Source of the DNA: Brevundimonas sp.
GTDB taxonomy: Bacteria > Pseudomonadota > Alphaproteobacteria > Caulobacterales > Caulobacteraceae
Direction: 5' to 3'
DNA length: 54,389 bases
NCBI GenBank assembly: GCA_004296955.1
Contig: SCVB01000017.1
Coordinates: 1 to 54,389, forward strand
Shown here: piece by piece, positions 35,157 through 43,081 of the stretch
Layout: every line of letters starts with the position of its first letter
Numbering within the stretch: position 1 is the stretch's first letter
Notes under the pieces: generated by a model
Told to the model about the DNA's origin: nothing
The model's database searches: none
Seen by the model: the letters and a program-made list of their open reading frames with translations, nothing else
Position numbers and translations under genes: made by a program

Positions 35157-36464
35157 GTGACCGACACCATTTTCGCCCTCGCCACCCCGCCCGGCCGCGG
35201 GGCCATCGCCATTCTGCGCCTGTCCGGTCCGGCGACGGAGGCCGCCCTGTCCGCGCTCGGCGCCGGCGACCTGAAGCCGCGGCAGGCCTCCCTGCGCGAT
35301 CTCGCCCATGACGGCCAAACCATCGATCAGGCGCTGGTGCTCCGCTTCCCGGCGCCGAATTCCTACACCGGCGAGGACTGCGCCGAACTGCATCTGCACG
35401 GCGGCCGCGCCGTGATCGAGGCAGCGGGAGAGGCCCTGGCGGCGCTCGGGCTCCGGCCGGCCGAGCCCGGGGAGTTCACCCGGCGTGCCTTCGAGAACGG
35501 CCGGATGGACCTGGCCCAGGCCGAGGCGGTGGCGGATCTGATCGACGCCGAGACGGCCGCCCAGGCGCGTCAGGCCCTGGGGCAACTCGACGGCGCCTTG
35601 AGCCAGACCTACGCCGGCTTTCGCCGCGATCTGCTGACCACCCTGGCCCTGGTCGAGGCCGAGATCGACTTTCCTGACGAGGAGATTCCCGACCAGCTCG
35701 CCCGGACCGCCGGTCCGGTCCTGGACCGGTTGATCGCCGACCTGAAGGCGGCCCTGGCCGACGCCCGCCGCGGCGAGCGGGTGCGCGAGGGCTACCGGAT
35801 CGTCCTGATCGGCGAGACCAACGCCGGCAAGTCGTCGTTGTTCAACGCCCTGGTCGCGCGCGAGGCGGCCATCGTCACCCCGATCGCCGGGACGACGCGC
35901 GACGTGCTGGACGCCGACCTGATCATCGGCGGCCACGCCGTCACCCTGTCGGACACGGCCGGTCTTCGCGCCAGCGAGGATCCGGTCGAGGCCGAGGGCG
36001 TCCGGCGCGCCCGGGCGCGGGCCGAAACGGCGGACCTGCGTCTGTGGGTCCGCAGTCCCGGGGACGCCGAGGGCGAAGCCGCCGCCTTCGTCCGGCCGGG
36101 CGACCTGCTGGTCCTCGCCAAGTCCGACCTCGGCCCGGCCGCGTCAGTCGCGGGGCTTGAGACGCTTTCCATCAGCGCCGCCAGCGGGGAGGGGCTGGTC
36201 GCCCTGCACGACTGGATCGCCGCCCGGCTGGCGCGGGACCTTTCGGGCGCGGATTTTCCGGCGGTCACACGAGAGAGACACCGACGTCGACTGGGCGAGG
36301 CGCTGGCCGCCGTCGAGGCGGGCCGGGCCGCGCTGGACATCGCCCCCGAAATGGCGGCCGCCGATCTGCACCGCGCGGCCGACGCCCTGTCCCGGGTTAC
36401 CGGAGCGATCGGGGTGGAGGACGTGCTCGGTGAGATCTTCTCGACCTTCTGCATCGGCAAATGA
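35157..36464 (+). CDS. mnmE: tRNA modification GTPase MnmE (TrmE)
   Basis: MnmE with MnmG modifies the wobble uridine (xm5U34) of tRNAs. The start is GTG at 35157 (MTDTIFALATPPGRGAIAI); reading further upstream would run through the inverted repeat. The 435 residues have the N-terminal folate-binding domain, the helical domain, the G domain with GETNAGKSSLFNALV near 218 and DTAGLR, and the C-terminal CIGK with the catalytic Cys. Its ribosome binding site lies within the right arm of the repeat element. Confidence 0.96.
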   Translation: MTDTIFALATPPGRGAIAILRLSGPATEAALSALGAGDLKPRQASLRDLAHDGQTIDQALVLRFPAPNSYTGEDCAELHLHGGRAVIEAAGEALAALGLRPAEPGEFTRRAFENGRMDLAQAEAVADLIDAETAAQARQALGQLDGALSQTYAGFRRDLLTTLALVEAEIDFPDEEIPDQLARTAGPVLDRLIADLKAALADARRGERVREGYRIVLIGETNAGKSSLFNALVAREAAIVTPIAGTTRDVLDADLIIGGHAVTLSDTAGLRASEDPVEAEGVRRARARAETADLRLWVRSPGDAEGEAAAFVRPGDLLVLAKSDLGPAASVAGLETLSISAASGEGLVALHDWIAARLARDLSGADFPAVTRERHRRRLGEALAAVEAGRAALDIAPEMAAADLHRAADALSRVTGAIGVEDVLGEIFSTFCIGK

Positions 36465-36466
36465 TC

Positions 36467-36482
36467 CGTTTCACGTGAAACC
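36467..36482. other. parS centromere site 2
   Basis: CGTTTCACGTGAAACC: a perfect 14-base core GTTTCACGTGAAAC with both outer bases changed. It lies in the 69-base gap between mnmE and mnmG. Confidence 0.88.
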
Positions 36483-36533
36483 GCCGCGCGGCCAAGGTGG
36501 CGGATGGGACCGTTTTGCCCTATGTGGCCGCCC

Positions 36534-38390
36534 ATGAAGACCTTCGACGTCATCGTCATCGGCGGCGGCCACGCCGGCTGCGAGGCCGCGGCCGCGGCTG
36601 CGCGCGCCGGCGCGCGTACGGTGCTGCTGACCCAGAAGCTCGAGACCATTGGCGAGATGTCGTGCAACCCGGCCATCGGCGGTCTCGGCAAGGGCCATCT
36701 GGTGCGCGAGATCGACGCCCTGGACGGACTGATGGGGCGGCTCGGGGACCGTGCCGGGATCCAGTTCCGTCTGCTGAACCGCTCCAAGGGCGCGGCGGTC
36801 CAGGGACCGCGCAGCCAGATCGATCGCCGCCTGTATCGCGAGGCCATGCAGGCCGAACTGGCGCAGACGCCCAACCTGAACCTGATGGCGGGCACGGCTG
36901 AAAGCCTGATCCTCGACGGCGGCCGGGTGGTCGGCGTCGTGACCGGGGAGGGGGTCGAGCTCCGGGCCGGCGCCGTGGTCCTGACCACGGGCACCTTCCT
37001 GAATGGCGTCATCCACAAGGGCGACCAGCGGATTCCGGCCGGCCGTCACGGCGAGGCCCCCTCGACCGGTCTGGCCGCCGACCTCTATGGCGCCGGCCTT
37101 CAGATGGGCCGGCTGAAGACGGGCACCCCCGCCCGGCTAGACGGCCGCACCATCGCCTGGGACCGGCTGGAAATGCAGCAGGCCGACGCCGAGCCCGTGC
37201 CGTTCAGCTTCCTGACCGAACGCATTGACGTGCCCCAGATCGCCTGCGGCGTGACCCATACGACGGAAGAGACGCACCGGATCATCGCCGACAATCTCGG
37301 CGACAGCGCCGTCTACGGCGGTCACCTGTCCGGCCGCGGCCCGCGCTACTGCCCCTCGATCGAGGACAAGGTCGTCCGCTTCGCCGACAAGACGTCGCAC
37401 CAGATCTTCCTCGAACCCGAAGGCCTCGACGACCCGACCGTCTATCCCAACGGCATCTCCACCTCCGTGTCGGACGCGACCCAGGCGGCCTTCCTGCGCA
37501 CCATCCCGGGGCTGGAGGCGGTCGAGGTGTTTCGGTTCGGTTATGCGATCGAGTACGACTATGTCGATCCGCGCGAGCTGACCCCGGCCCTGGAAGTCAA
37601 GAAGAGCCCGGGCCTGTATCTGGCTGGCCAGATCAACGGCACCACGGGCTATGAGGAGGCGGGCGCGCAAGGCCTGCTGGCCGGACTGAACGCCGCCCGC
37701 GCAGCCGGAGGTTCCGATCCGGTCGTGCTCGGACGGGACCAGGCCTATATCGGCGTCATGGTCGACGATCTGGTTACACGTGGGGTGACCGAGCCCTACC
37801 GGATGTTCACCAGCCGGGCGGAGTACAGGTTGACCCTTCGCGCCGACAACGCCGATCAACGGTTGACTCCGCTCGGCATGAGCGCCGGGATCGTCTCATC
37901 GACGCGCGCCTCGGCCTATGCCGCCAAGGCCGCCCAGCTTGAACAGGCGGCCCGTGTTTCACGTGAAACCCTGTTCACGCCGAAGGAGGCCGCGGCCCTC
38001 GGAATCCACGTCAACGCCGACGGCCAGCGCCGCTCGATCCGCGACCTTCTGGCTTTTCCCGGTGTGACCCTGGAGACGTTTGAAGCCGTCCGACCCGAAA
38101 TCCGCAGTTGGTCCGCCCAGGTCCGGCAGCAGGTGGAGATCGATGCGGGCTACGCCGGCTATCTGGACCGTCAGGCCTCCGACGCGGAAGCCCTGCGCCG
38201 TGAGGAGGCCCTCGCCCTGCCGGTGGACCTGGACTACGCCGCCATCGGCAGCCTTTCCAACGAGGTGCGCGAGAAGCTGACCCTCGTCCAGCCCCGCACC
38301 CTCGGCCAGGCCGGTCGCATCGAGGGCATGACCCCCGGAGCCCTCACGGCTCTGCTGTCGCATGTGAAGAAGACGAAGGTCGCGGCGTGA
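36534..38390 (+). CDS. mnmG: tRNA uridine-5-carboxymethylaminomethyl modification enzyme MnmG (GidA)
   Basis: This is the FAD-dependent partner of MnmE. The start is the ATG at 36534 ([20 protein letters not shown]). The 618 residues show the FAD fold at the start, [20 protein letters not shown], the second GidA signature [13 protein letters not shown] and the C-terminal helical domain that binds MnmE ([13 protein letters not shown]). The length is standard. A parS site is embedded in the coding sequence at 37955-37970, where it encodes the residues RVSRET. Its stop overlaps rsmG. Confidence 0.97.
   Translation: MKTFDVIVIGGGHAGCEAAAAAARAGARTVLLTQKLETIGEMSCNPAIGGLGKGHLVREIDALDGLMGRLGDRAGIQFRLLNRSKGAAVQGPRSQIDRRLYREAMQAELAQTPNLNLMAGTAESLILDGGRVVGVVTGEGVELRAGAVVLTTGTFLNGVIHKGDQRIPAGRHGEAPSTGLAADLYGAGLQMGRLKTGTPARLDGRTIAWDRLEMQQADAEPVPFSFLTERIDVPQIACGVTHTTEETHRIIADNLGDSAVYGGHLSGRGPRYCPSIEDKVVRFADKTSHQIFLEPEGLDDPTVYPNGISTSVSDATQAAFLRTIPGLEAVEVFRFGYAIEYDYVDPRELTPALEVKKSPGLYLAGQINGTTGYEEAGAQGLLAGLNAARAAGGSDPVVLGRDQAYIGVMVDDLVTRGVTEPYRMFTSRAEYRLTLRADNADQRLTPLGMSAGIVSSTRASAYAAKAAQLEQAARVSRETLFTPKEAAALGIHVNADGQRRSIRDLLAFPGVTLETFEAVRPEIRSWSAQVRQQVEIDAGYAGYLDRQASDAEALRREEALALPVDLDYAAIGSLSNEVREKLTLVQPRTLGQAGRIEGMTPGALTALLSHVKKTKVAA
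37955..37970. other. parS centromere site 3, inside mnmG
   Basis: TGTTTCACGTGAAACC has the perfect 14-base core and one outer mismatch. It lies within the mnmG coding frame. Confidence 0.88.
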
Positions 38391-39016
38391 GCGCTCTGGA
38401 TGCGGCCGGCTTTCAGGCCCTGCGCGACGCCACGCCGGCGCAGATGGCCGACCTCGGGACGCTGATCGAGCGCCTGACCGCGGCCAATGCGGTGATGAAC
38501 CTCGTCGGACCGGACACGATCCCTGACGTCTGGAACCGGCACATCCTCGATTCCGCCCAACTGCTCGATCTGGCGCCGGGCGCCGCGACCTGGGCCGATC
38601 TGGGCGCGGGCGCCGGCTTCCCGGGTCTGGTCCTCGCCATCCTGCTCAAGGACCGGGCGGACAGCCATGTCTGGCTGATCGACAGCCTCGGCAAGCGCTG
38701 CCGCTTCCTGCAGGAGGTCGTCGACGCCCTGTCGCTGCGGGCCACGGTCGTCAACGGCCGGGCCGAGGAACAGCGGATCAAGGTCGATGTCGTCACCGCC
38801 CGCGCCCTCGCGCCGATGGACCGGCTGCTGGGCTATGCACAGCCTTATCTACAGCGCGGCGCACAGGGGCTGTTTCTCAAGGGGGAAAAGGCGGAGGCTG
38901 AGTTGATCGACGCCCGCAAGGTCTGGCAGTTCGACAGCGACCTCTCCGTCTCGCGCAGTGATCCGCGCGGCCGTATCGTTTCCGTCCGGAGCCTCCGACG
39001 TGTTCAAAGCCGGTAA
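38387..39016 (+). CDS. rsmG: 16S rRNA (guanine527-N7)-methyltransferase RsmG (GidB)
   Basis: RsmG methylates G527 of 16S rRNA; its loss gives low-level streptomycin resistance in many bacteria. The 209 residues start with GTG at 38387, overlapping the mnmG stop. They include [14 protein letters not shown], the SAM-binding [18 protein letters not shown] and a [16 protein letters not shown] stretch. The end overlaps the parA start by 17 bases. Confidence 0.95.
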   Translation: MSALDAAGFQALRDATPAQMADLGTLIERLTAANAVMNLVGPDTIPDVWNRHILDSAQLLDLAPGAATWADLGAGAGFPGLVLAILLKDRADSHVWLIDSLGKRCRFLQEVVDALSLRATVVNGRAEEQRIKVDVVTARALAPMDRLLGYAQPYLQRGAQGLFLKGEKAEAELIDARKVWQFDSDLSVSRSDPRGRIVSVRSLRRVQSR

Positions 39017-39812
39017 GACCCGCGTCCTCGCCGTCTCCAACCAGAAGGGCGGGGTGGGCAAGACCACCACGGCGATCAACCTCGGCACGGCGCTCGCCGC
39101 GATCGGCGAAAAGGTGCTGATTGTCGACATGGACCCGCAGGGCAATGCCTCGACGGGTCTGGGCGTTCCACGTGAAACACGGCGGGTGACCATCTATGAC
39201 GTCATCGTAGACGGCCGGTCGGTCGACGAGTCCGCCGTCCCCACCACGGTGCCCGGCCTCCATATCGTGCCCGCTGACGCCGACATGTCAGGCGTGGAGA
39301 TCGAACTGAGCCAGGCCGATCGTCGCTCCTTCCGCCTGCGCGACGCCCTGCAGGGGCAGGGGGCCGACGGCACGACCCGGTATGACTATGTGCTGATCGA
39401 CTGCCCGCCGTCGCTGAACCTGCTGACCCTCAACGCCATGGCCGCCGCCGACGCCGTGCTGGTGCCGTTGCAGTGCGAGTTCTTCGCCCTCGAAGGCCTG
39501 ACACAACTGATGAAGACCATTGAGATGGTGCGGCAGAGCCTGAACCCGACGCTGGAGATCCAGGGTCTGGTCCTGACCATGTACGATCGGCGCAGCACCC
39601 TGTCGGGACAGGTCGCCGCGGATGTACGGGCCCATTTCGGCGACAAGGTCTATGAGGCGGTGATCCCCAGGAACGTCCGCGTGGCGGAAGCTCCGTCCTT
39701 CGGCAAGCCGGCGCTGATCTACGATCTGAAATGCGCCGGCAGCCAGGCCTATCTGCGCCTCGCCCGCGAGGTGGTGGCGCGCGAGAAATCCCGCCGGCTG
39801 CAGGCCGCGTGA
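39000..39812 (+). CDS. parA: Chromosome partitioning ATPase ParA
   Basis: ParA is the Walker-type ATPase whose gradient pulls ParB-parS complexes to the new pole. I start it at the GTG 39000 ([20 protein letters not shown]), because GGAG at 38988-38991 lies 8 bases upstream and the 270 residues match ParA length. The deviant Walker A is QKGGVGKTTTAINLG; the switch regions are DMDPQGNAST and LIDCPPSLNLLTL. The gene contains a parS-like site at 39164-39179, encoding VPRET. parB follows 28 bases later. Confidence 0.97.
   Translation: MFKAGKTRVLAVSNQKGGVGKTTTAINLGTALAAIGEKVLIVDMDPQGNASTGLGVPRETRRVTIYDVIVDGRSVDESAVPTTVPGLHIVPADADMSGVEIELSQADRRSFRLRDALQGQGADGTTRYDYVLIDCPPSLNLLTLNAMAAADAVLVPLQCEFFALEGLTQLMKTIEMVRQSLNPTLEIQGLVLTMYDRRSTLSGQVAADVRAHFGDKVYEAVIPRNVRVAEAPSFGKPALIYDLKCAGSQAYLRLAREVVAREKSRRLQAA
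39164..39179. other. parS-like site 4, inside parA
   Basis: CGTTCCACGTGAAACA has a single change (TTT to TTC) in the 14-base core GTTTCACGTGAAAC plus one outer change. It is within parA, about 165 bases after its start. Confidence 0.75.
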
Positions 39813-39840
39813 TGATGAATAGAAGAACGGAATCAGTCAG

Positions 39841-40728
39841 TTGAGCGAACGTCAGCGCGGCCTTGGTCGGGGCCTCTCCGCCCTTCTCGGAGAACAGGTG
39901 GCCGAGAGCGCGCCGGTCGACGGCGCGCCGGCGCCTGTCGGCGTGCGCATGGCGCCCATCGAGAGTCTGAGACCCAACCCGGACCAGCCGCGCAAGATCT
40001 TCGACCGCGAGGACCTCGAGGAGCTGGCCGCCTCGATCCGCGACAAGGGCGTCTTGCAGCCCATCCTCGTCCGCACCCAGCCGGGCGAGGACGGGGCATG
40101 GCAGATCATCGCCGGCGAACGCCGCTGGCGCGCGGCCCAGCTGGCGCGGCTGACCGAGGCGCCCATCATCATCAAGGAGATGGACGACGTCGCGGTGTTC
40201 GAGGTCGCCATCATCGAGAACGTCCAGCGGGCCGACCTCAATCCGTTGGAGGAGGCCGACGCCTATCGCCTTTTGATGGAGCGGTTCGGCCGCACCCAGG
40301 ACGCGGTCGCCGGCGTCGTCGGCAAGAGCCGCAGCCATGTGGCCAACACCCTGCGCCTGCTGCAGCTGCCCGAGGAGGTGCTGCACCACGTCCGCACCGG
40401 CAAGCTCAGCGCCGGTCATGCGCGCGCCCTGATCACCGCCCCCGATCCCGCCGCCCTGGCCGACCAGGTCGTGGCCGAGGGACTGAATGTCCGCCAGGCC
40501 GAGGCGCTGGCCCGCCGCGCCGCCGATGGGCCGAAGGCTCGCAAGCCCGGCGCCTCTTCGACCGGCGGCGAAGGGTCCGCCGATGTCGCCGCGCTGGAGC
40601 AGGACCTGGCCGACGCGCTCGGCCTCAAGGTCGAACTGGCCGACCGGGGCGGCAAGGGGGAGCTGACCATCCGCTACGGCACCCTCGAACAGCTCGACGA
40701 CCTGTGCCGTCGGTTGATGCGGGGCTGA
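39841..40728 (+). CDS. parB: Chromosome partitioning protein ParB (CTPase)
   Basis: ParB binds parS, closes as a CTP-dependent clamp and spreads. The start is TTG at 39841. The 295 residues begin with the ParA-stimulating peptide SERQRGLGRGLSALLGE. They continue with NPDQPRKIFDREDLEELA, the CTP-site GERRWRAAQLA near residue 92, the IIENVQRADLNPLEEADAY segment, the helix-turn-helix AVAGVVGKSRSHVANTLRLL and a C-terminal dimerisation domain. The four parS sites upstream are its likely targets. Confidence 0.97.
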   Translation: MSERQRGLGRGLSALLGEQVAESAPVDGAPAPVGVRMAPIESLRPNPDQPRKIFDREDLEELAASIRDKGVLQPILVRTQPGEDGAWQIIAGERRWRAAQLARLTEAPIIIKEMDDVAVFEVAIIENVQRADLNPLEEADAYRLLMERFGRTQDAVAGVVGKSRSHVANTLRLLQLPEEVLHHVRTGKLSAGHARALITAPDPAALADQVVAEGLNVRQAEALARRAADGPKARKPGASSTGGEGSADVAALEQDLADALGLKVELADRGGKGELTIRYGTLEQLDDLCRRLMRG

Positions 40729-40729
40729 G

Positions 40730-41350
40730 ATGTCGAAGGCGGCGGACGGGATCATCGATCTCTACAGCCGCCGGGCCGCCGATTGGGATGCGGATCGGGG
40801 CCGTAGTCTGATCGAGAAGCCGTGGCTCGACCGGTTCCTGGCCCATGTGCCACGGGCGGGATCGCTTCTGGATCTCGGCTGCGGCTCGGGCGAGCCGATC
40901 GCCCGCTATCTGATCGAACAGGGACAGCGTGTGACCGGCGTGGACGCTTCGCCGGGAGCGATCGACCTGTGCCGGGCGCGTTTTCCCGACCACGACTGGG
41001 TTGTCGCCGACATGCGCGGTCTGGACCTGGGGCGACAGTTCGACGGGCTGATCGCCTGGCACAGCAGCTTTCACCTGAGCCGGTCGGACCAGCGCGCCCT
41101 GTTCACGGTCTTCGCTCGCCATCTGACGCCGGGCGGGGTGCTGATGTTCACCTCGGGCGACGAGGACGGGGAGCGGATCGGCCAGTGGCGCGGCGAGCCG
41201 CTCTATCACGCGAGTCTGTCGACGGCCGCCTATCGCGAGCAGCTGACCGCGGCCGGCTTTGATGTGATCGACCACGCCGTGGGCGATTACACACGGGACG
41301 AGGCAACGGTCTGGCTCTGTCGCCGCGGTGGTGGCACGATGGCGGAATGA
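40730..41350 (+). CDS. Class I SAM-dependent methyltransferase
   Basis: This 206-residue methyltransferase has motif I LLDLGCGSGEPIARYLIEQG, motif II VTGVDASPGAIDLC and motif III VVADMRGLDL. The DGLIAWHSSFHLSRSDQ segment follows. It begins 1 base after the parB stop and its end overlaps the next small gene by 4 bases, so it rides on the parAB transcript. The substrate is unknown. It resembles the small-molecule or UbiE-like branch. Confidence 0.88.
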   Translation: MSKAADGIIDLYSRRAADWDADRGRSLIEKPWLDRFLAHVPRAGSLLDLGCGSGEPIARYLIEQGQRVTGVDASPGAIDLCRARFPDHDWVVADMRGLDLGRQFDGLIAWHSSFHLSRSDQRALFTVFARHLTPGGVLMFTSGDEDGERIGQWRGEPLYHASLSTAAYREQLTAAGFDVIDHAVGDYTRDEATVWLCRRGGGTMAE

Positions 41351-41532
41351 CCGACAAGCCGAGCAACCCGACCGCCGAAGCCATGAAGAAGGCGCTCGCC
41401 GCCAAGAAGACAGCGTCCGGAGCGCCGTCGTCTGGCGGCTTCAAGCCCGCCCAGCACGCCGAAAAGTCGATGGCCCGCCAGAGCGCGGCGGCGAACAAGC
41501 CTGCTTTCCGCAAGGCCTCGAAGCGGGGCTGA
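41347..41532 (+). CDS. Small basic Ala/Lys-rich protein
   Basis: This 61-residue protein starts at an ATG overlapping the methyltransferase stop. It reads MTDKPSNPTAEAMKKALAAK at the start and ends NKPAFRKASKRG. It has low complexity and many Lys and Ala residues, with no membrane segment. I do not recognise it; short basic proteins of this kind may bind nucleic acid, but that is only a guess. It converges on holA with 6 bases between the stops. Confidence 0.6.
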   Translation: MTDKPSNPTAEAMKKALAAKKTASGAPSSGGFKPAQHAEKSMARQSAAANKPAFRKASKRG

Positions 41533-41538
41533 CCCCGC

Positions 41539-42591
41539 CTAAAGCCCCAGCCGCCGCGCCCGCGCCGAGATTTCGAGCAGCAGGCGTTCGGCGATGAGCT
41601 GGTCGGGCGAGCCGGTCGTCTTGGTCGCCACATCGGCCGTGTTGACGCTGTCCAGCACCCGGTCGAGGTCCTCCAGCCGCCAGCTGCGCGCCTGACGCAG
41701 CATCTCGGCCTCCTGTTTCCAGAATACGCCGGAGGCCTTGGCCGCCTCCTTGGCGCCGGCGCCATTGGACTGAAGCACATTGAGCCGGCGCAGCTTGCCG
41801 AGGTGGATCGAGGCCTGTCTCACCGCCATGACAGGCGATTCCCCCTCGGCCAGGGCGCGCCGCAGCCCGGACTGGGCGGGGCCGGGCCGGCCGCCGAAGG
41901 CCTGCAGGGCCGCGTCCTGGAGCGAGGCGTCGGCCTCGACGCCCAGATGCAGCTCCAGCTCGGCGACGTCTATGGTCCTGCCGGAGCCCGGGCCGATATA
42001 CAGGGCCAGCCGTTCGATCTCCTGCCGCATCAGCCCGCGCTCGCGCGGCAGGCGGCTGACGAACCGGTCCAGGGCGTCGCCGGTCAGGCCGACCTTGTCG
42101 GCGGCCAGGGCTTCGCGCGTCATCCGCGCCACATCGCCGGTCTCGTCCTCGTAGCAGGCGATGCCGACCGCCCCCTGCGACGCCTCGGCCGCCTTGCGCA
42201 GGGCCGAGTCCCGGCCCAGGGCCCCGGCCTCGATGACCAGCATGGCGTCGGGATTATAGCCGCCCTCGGCATGGACCTTGAGGGCCGCCGCCAGGAGCTT
42301 GTCGATCGAGGCCTTCTCCGAACCCAGCCGGACGCGGACCAGACGGCGGCCGCCGATCATCGACAGGGCGGTCAGGGCCTCTTCCAGCCGGGCCTCGTCG
42401 CCATCGATGTCGCTGTCGGTCAGGACGGTGACGTTGAAAGGATCGTTGAGATCGGGCGTGATCGCCTTGCAGAGGATTTCGGCGCGTTCGGCGACGCCCG
42501 AGCGGTCCTTGCCGTGGATGACGGCGGCGCGGACGCCCCGGTCCGGCGATTTGAGGAAGCGATCGACTTCGGGGCGTTTCGCCAGAATCAT
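41539..42591 (-). CDS. holA: DNA polymerase III delta subunit
   Basis: HolA is the clamp-loader subunit that opens the beta clamp. The 350 residues start MILAKRPEVDRFLKSPDRGV and contain AVIHGKDRSGVAERAEIL, LVRVRLGSEKASIDKLL, GLMRQEIERLALYIGPG and a C-terminal collar domain rich in helices. It lies downstream of lptE and leuS on the same strand, a cluster (leuS-lptE-holA) conserved across many Proteobacteria. Confidence 0.95.
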   Translation of the reverse strand: MILAKRPEVDRFLKSPDRGVRAAVIHGKDRSGVAERAEILCKAITPDLNDPFNVTVLTDSDIDGDEARLEEALTALSMIGGRRLVRVRLGSEKASIDKLLAAALKVHAEGGYNPDAMLVIEAGALGRDSALRKAAEASQGAVGIACYEDETGDVARMTREALAADKVGLTGDALDRFVSRLPRERGLMRQEIERLALYIGPGSGRTIDVAELELHLGVEADASLQDAALQAFGGRPGPAQSGLRRALAEGESPVMAVRQASIHLGKLRRLNVLQSNGAGAKEAAKASGVFWKQEAEMLRQARSWRLEDLDRVLDSVNTADVATKTTGSPDQLIAERLLLEISARARRLGL

Positions 42592-42601
42592 CGGGCGTGC
42601 A

Positions 42602-43081
42602 TCATGGCAGGTCCGAAAGGGCCCGCAGCAGGTCGAGCCGGATCAGTCGGGCCAGTTCGGCGGCGGCGCGCTCCTCGCCGTCCTGCTGGGCCGCGATGGC
42701 CGCGAAGGGCTGGTCGGCGGCGGCATAGGTGGTGGTGACGGTCTCGACGCCGGAGCGGGCCGGGCCGCCATCGACCGGGGTCAGGGTCCAGGCGCCGCGA
42801 ACGGTCAGTTCATAGCGGGTGGCGGTGTCGTCGATACGCCGGCCGAGCGGGCGACGCGACTGTTCCAGCGCCGTCTCGAGCCGCCACAGGGGAGGCTGGG
42901 CGCCGTCGCGGCCGAGGGCGTCCTCCAGCTGCTCGCGGACGCGATAGCCGAGACGGTCGTCCTGGGTAGACACGGCGATGCGCGACAGGGACGAGCCCGC
43001 CGCGGCCTGGCCGTACAGGGGGGTGAAGCCGCAGCCGGCCAGTCCCACAAGCGCGACAAGAGCGACCGCCAGGGCGCGCAT
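42602..43081 (-). CDS. lptE: LPS-assembly lipoprotein LptE
   Basis: LptE plugs the LptD barrel in the outer membrane to insert lipopolysaccharide. I use the ATG at 43081, which overlaps the leuS stop (ATGA) and starts a lipoprotein signal ([20 protein letters not shown], lipobox LAGC). The 159 residues have the GFTPLYG motif just after the Cys and a VSTQDDRLGYRVREQLEDAL segment. The position between leuS and holA agrees. Confidence 0.92.
   Translation of the reverse strand: MRALAVALVALVGLAGCGFTPLYGQAAAGSSLSRIAVSTQDDRLGYRVREQLEDALGRDGAQPPLWRLETALEQSRRPLGRRIDDTATRYELTVRGAWTLTPVDGGPARSGVETVTTTYAAADQPFAAIAAQQDGEERAAAELARLIRLDLLRALSDLP

Noticed and set aside
37771-37786. A parS-like sequence GGTTACACGTGGGGTG in mnmG
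   Set aside because: It has too many mismatches in the right half of the 14-base core to be called parS.
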